Assembly (NCBI GenBank): GCA_023238725.1
Contig: CM041534.1
Location: 25,480,303-25,544,302 of the forward strand
Source: Scortum barcoo
Lineage: Eukaryota > Chordata > Actinopteri > Centrarchiformes > Terapontidae
Reading direction: 5' to 3'
Length of the DNA stretch: 64,000 nucleotides
Shown here in pieces: positions 61,456-64,000 of this stretch (the first letter of the stretch is position 1; each line of letters starts with the position of its first letter). The notes under the pieces are model-generated. The model worked only from the letters and a program-made list of their open reading frames with translations. It had not been told where the DNA came from and searched no databases. Both the position numbers and the translations under genes were made by a program.

Positions 61456-61689
61456 GTCTCACTTTCATGACTCTCTCCAGTTTTGTGAACTTTATTTAGA
61501 TTTCTCTGGGAAATGTCTTCCTGCCTCTTTGACCAGTTTGCAGCCACGTTAGCGCCCCCGTGAGGAAGTCATGCTCAATCAGGAGGGTCTGCAGTCAGAG
61601 TTGGCCCGCTGTAATGAAGCTAAAATATCTCAGATACGCCACTCCGTCTTTAGGAAACATGGCTAACATGGAGGGGGCGGTACGATTAT

Positions 61690-61945
61690 CATAGTATTGA
61701 TAAGTGAAGTATTGATAAGTGTAGTATTCATAAGTGAAGTATTGATAAGTGTAGTATTCATAAGTGAAGTATTAATAAGTGAAATATTGATAAGTGAAGT
61801 ATTGATAAGTCAAGTATTGATAAGTGTAGTATTGATAAGTGTAGTATTCATAAGTGAAGTATTGATAAGTGTAGTATTCATAAGTGAAGTATTAATAAGT
61901 GAAATATTGATAAGTGAAGTATTGATAAGTGAAGTATTGATATTG
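61690..61945. repeat. 15-bp minisatellite (ATTGATAAGTGAAGT)
   Basis: About 17 units of ATTGATAAGTGAAGT alternating with ATTCATAAGTGTAGT-type variants. A higher-order block of roughly 120 bp repeats once (61724-61800 resembles 61844-61920). The 15-bp period gives an 83-codon open frame that is an artefact. Confidence 0.93.
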
Positions 61946-62387
61946 TGAAGTATCTGTGAAGCATCATGTGCACCACACAAACTTCACAGTTTCAGATGTA
62001 GCATTTATTGACACGTTTAAACTAAACAGAAGAAGAAGAAGAAGCAAAGTCTCGAAAGGATCCACAGATGAAGTGGAGATTTTAAAAACGTATTTCTCTT
62101 TAACAACACGAGGTCAACGTACGGATGATGAAGATGATGATGATGAGCTGAACACACTCAGAAAAATGAACCCTTCATGTTCTCAGTCCCTCAGCCGATG
62201 AGCTTTAACTGGGCTTAGTTTGACAGTTAAAGGTATTCTGTTACTTTTTCCCATGAGCCCCCACACTCGCCCCCCCACATAATCCCAGCAGACAGCAGTT
62301 AAAGTTCAGACTGTGTGTGTTGTTTTGTCTGCATCGTCCACGAAGGCACCGCAGACCGAAGATTACGGCTGCTGCCGCCAACTGTCA

Positions 62388-62438
<51 letters not shown>

Positions 62439-62978
62439 AGTCTGTCCTCGCTGGCACAAAGTGAACAGATAAGAAGTCTGTCAGCTTCAGTTTGAGACCT
62501 CAGATATAAAAGTACAAACATGTGTGTCTGCAGGTGAACCTTCATTCTCACTGCTGGAGGATTTTTATTTGATTTTACAAAGTAAAAGTACAAACACAGC
62601 ACTGTACAGGTATGATCTTTACTAAAAGTCTGTCAGTATACTCAGTGAACTCCATAAAGTAAAGTCCTGCTCAGTAAAGTGAAAATCTGAAACATCTGAT
62701 AAAATGATTTGACAGGAAAAATCACTTTAACATCATCAGGAGAATTTATTATCGATGAATGGACTGATGGTTTCAGATGTTCTTCTACAAACTGATCTCA
62801 TAAACTCTTCATGTGTTTTGTATTTTAACTTTAAGTTAAAAACAACCAAAGCATCGTTTTCCAGACTGAACTGTGCAAAGTTGGTCTGATGTTCATCAGA
62901 TCACCTCGACTAGTGTTAAAAGCTCAGGAGTTTAATTTAACCTGTGACTGAGCTGTTAATGTAAAGGTAGACATGCTG

Positions 62979-63014
<36 letters not shown>

Positions 63015-63420
63015 GGGAGGTTTGAGGAACAATGGATGTGGGCGACACCTCAAACAGCAGCTGATGGTGTGTTTGTGTTCACTCTGTTGGTCGGAGTCTC
63101 TTTTCAAACAGATTCAGTTTCACTTTCAGGAATCTGACATCATCTGAATCAGCACATTTCAAATAAAACTGTCGACCCGCTGACAACTGATTCAAAATAA
63201 ATATAAATATCATTATAAAGTTTATTTTCAGATGTTAAATTACACGTAATTAATTAACTTTAGAAAGCAGAGCTTGTGTGTGTGTGTTTGTGTGTCATAC
63301 CTCAGCATTAAATCCTCGGGCTCTAATCTGCCTGAGGGGAAGAATTCAACCTACTCTTATTCAAATCAACCCCTAACACACACACACACACACTATTGCA
63401 TGTGAATGTGTGTGAGGCAG
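61946..63420. other. Intergenic stretch between lcp2 and foxi
   Basis: No exon is supported. A (CA)n tract lies at 62386-62433 and (GT)n tracts at 62980-63011 and near 63275-63290. Confidence 0.5.
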
Positions 63421-63427
63421 CACAGTA

Positions 63428-63469
63428 GCCAATCAGCTCGTTGGTGAGTGGGGCAGCGGGGTATAAGTA
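63428..63469 (+). promoter_or_regulatory. Core promoter of the foxi gene (CCAAT and TATA)
   Basis: CCAATCAGC at 63429-63437 is followed by GGTATAAGTAG (TATA-like TATAAG at 63462-63467), about 150 bp before the ATG. A (CA)n(CT)n tract at 63524-63560 lies in the 5' UTR. Confidence 0.6.
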
Positions 63470-63617
63470 GCTCAGGTGAGCAGCAGGTGTACAGAGCAGG
63501 ACAGGTGCAGCTGTGTGTGGCTTCTTCACACACACACACACACACACACACTCTCTCTCTCTCTCTCTCCTGAGCAGACGGTGGACGCAGAGAGGTGGCA
63601 CAGTGACAGCGGTGACG

Positions 63618-64000
63618 ATGAACAGAGTTTCCAGCGAGCAGAACCTGCCCCCCCCCCTCTGTGGACGCTCCCTCCCCCAGCAGGAGCTTACGTCTCTGGG
63701 CCTCGACCCGTCAGACTTCAGCCTGTACAGCCCGCCAGCTCCCCTGGAGTCCGGCCTGTCTGCATCACCGTGGTACCGCTTGGCAGCGCTGGGCCTGGAG
63801 GTTTCAGGGGCCACAGGGCCCCCCCCCGGGTTCCCCCCCGTGTTTGGAGGCTTCTTCCCCCACCTGTACGCCGGCCCCTGGTTCTCCATGTCCGGCCCGG
63901 ACGACATGCTGCGCCTGGTCCGCCCGCCCTACTCCTACTCCGCCCTCATCGCCATGGCGATCCAGAGCGCCCCCGGGCAGAGGCTGACACTCAGCCAGAT
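63618..64000 (+). CDS. foxi1: Forkhead box protein of the FoxI class (5' part, cut by window end)
   Basis: This is a winged-helix transcription factor. FoxI proteins specify ionocytes, otic placode and pharyngeal tissue. The 127 complete codons in the window give a Pro-rich N-terminus (MNRVSSEQNLPPPLCGRSLP) and a DFSLYSPPAP block of the kind seen in FoxI proteins. The forkhead domain starts at about residue 101 with VRPPYSYSALIAMAI and continues to RLTLSQ before the edge, losing helix 3 and the wings. DDMLRLVRPPYSYSALIAMA is close to the FoxI consensus. The class is clear; the choice of foxi1 over other foxi paralogs rests on the memory that human FOXI1 lies next to LCP2. The ATG at 63618 follows GTGACG, and the upstream frame has no better start. 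It points away from lcp2. Confidence 0.8.
   Translation, partial: MNRVSSEQNLPPPLCGRSLPQQELTSLGLDPSDFSLYSPPAPLESGLSASPWYRLAALGLEVSGATGPPPGFPPVFGGFFPHLYAGPWFSMSGPDDMLRLVRPPYSYSALIAMAIQSAPGQRLTLSQ

Overview
This window is nuclear DNA of a ray-finned (teleost) fish. The evidence is compact split genes with GT-AG introns, an intronless Hsp30-type small heat-shock gene, a second histone stem-loop binding protein gene (slbp2), a decayed L1/Tx1-type LINE, very abundant (AC)n/(GT)n and (CT)n tracts, and several copies of a short interspersed repeat that I recall as common in teleosts. From memory, most of the recognisable genes have human counterparts on 5q31-q35 (EGR1, FAM53C, ZMAT2, the TIM family, LCP2, FOXI1), so the block looks like a rearranged ortholog of that region.

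Layout, left to right. 1-3437: LINE entered inside its endonuclease domain, with stops and frameshifts. 3538-4104 (+): last three coding exons of a single-pass membrane protein, possibly TIM/HAVCR-like. 5587-5659 (-): tRNA-Val(CAC). 7670-9568 (-): egr1, two exons, with a CArG/ETS/CRE promoter at 9847-10171 and a separate SRE-like site at 6511-6530. 10238-19290: a 9 kb array of an 18-bp satellite that starts right behind the egr1 promoter. 19551-19797: a CTCF-type motif and tRNA-Ala(AGC). 21772-22401 (+): hsp30. 26966-29690 (-): fam53c, with non-coding 5' exons at 29881-29953 and in a CpG-rich region near 32.4-32.6 kb. 34541-37363 (-): slbp2, six coding exons. 40194-43786 (+): zmat2, six exons. 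47074-61228 (+): lcp2 (SLP-76), 21 coding exons that join into one open frame of 503 codons. 63618-64000 (+): 5' part of a foxi-class forkhead gene, cut by the window edge.

The genes do not form a pathway. They include an immediate-early transcription factor (egr1), a stress chaperone (hsp30), histone mRNA processing (slbp2), a spliceosomal zinc-finger protein (zmat2), a T-cell/myeloid adaptor (lcp2) and an ionocyte/otic-type forkhead factor (foxi). Much of the remaining sequence is tandem repeat. lcp2 alone carries four unrelated minisatellites plus a Harbinger-type MITE in its introns, and at least eight of its 3' splice sites are preceded by UG-rich rather than pyrimidine tracts.

Three conserved genes (egr1, zmat2, fam53c) carry small frame-breaking indels while slbp2, hsp30 and lcp2 are intact. 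I read these mostly as possible assembly errors in a repeat-rich draft, but they need read-level checks. I found no convincing evidence of a wholly new biological system. The strongest unusual signals are the 18-bp satellite abutting the egr1 promoter, the UG-rich splice sites of lcp2, and the SRE-like site downstream of egr1.
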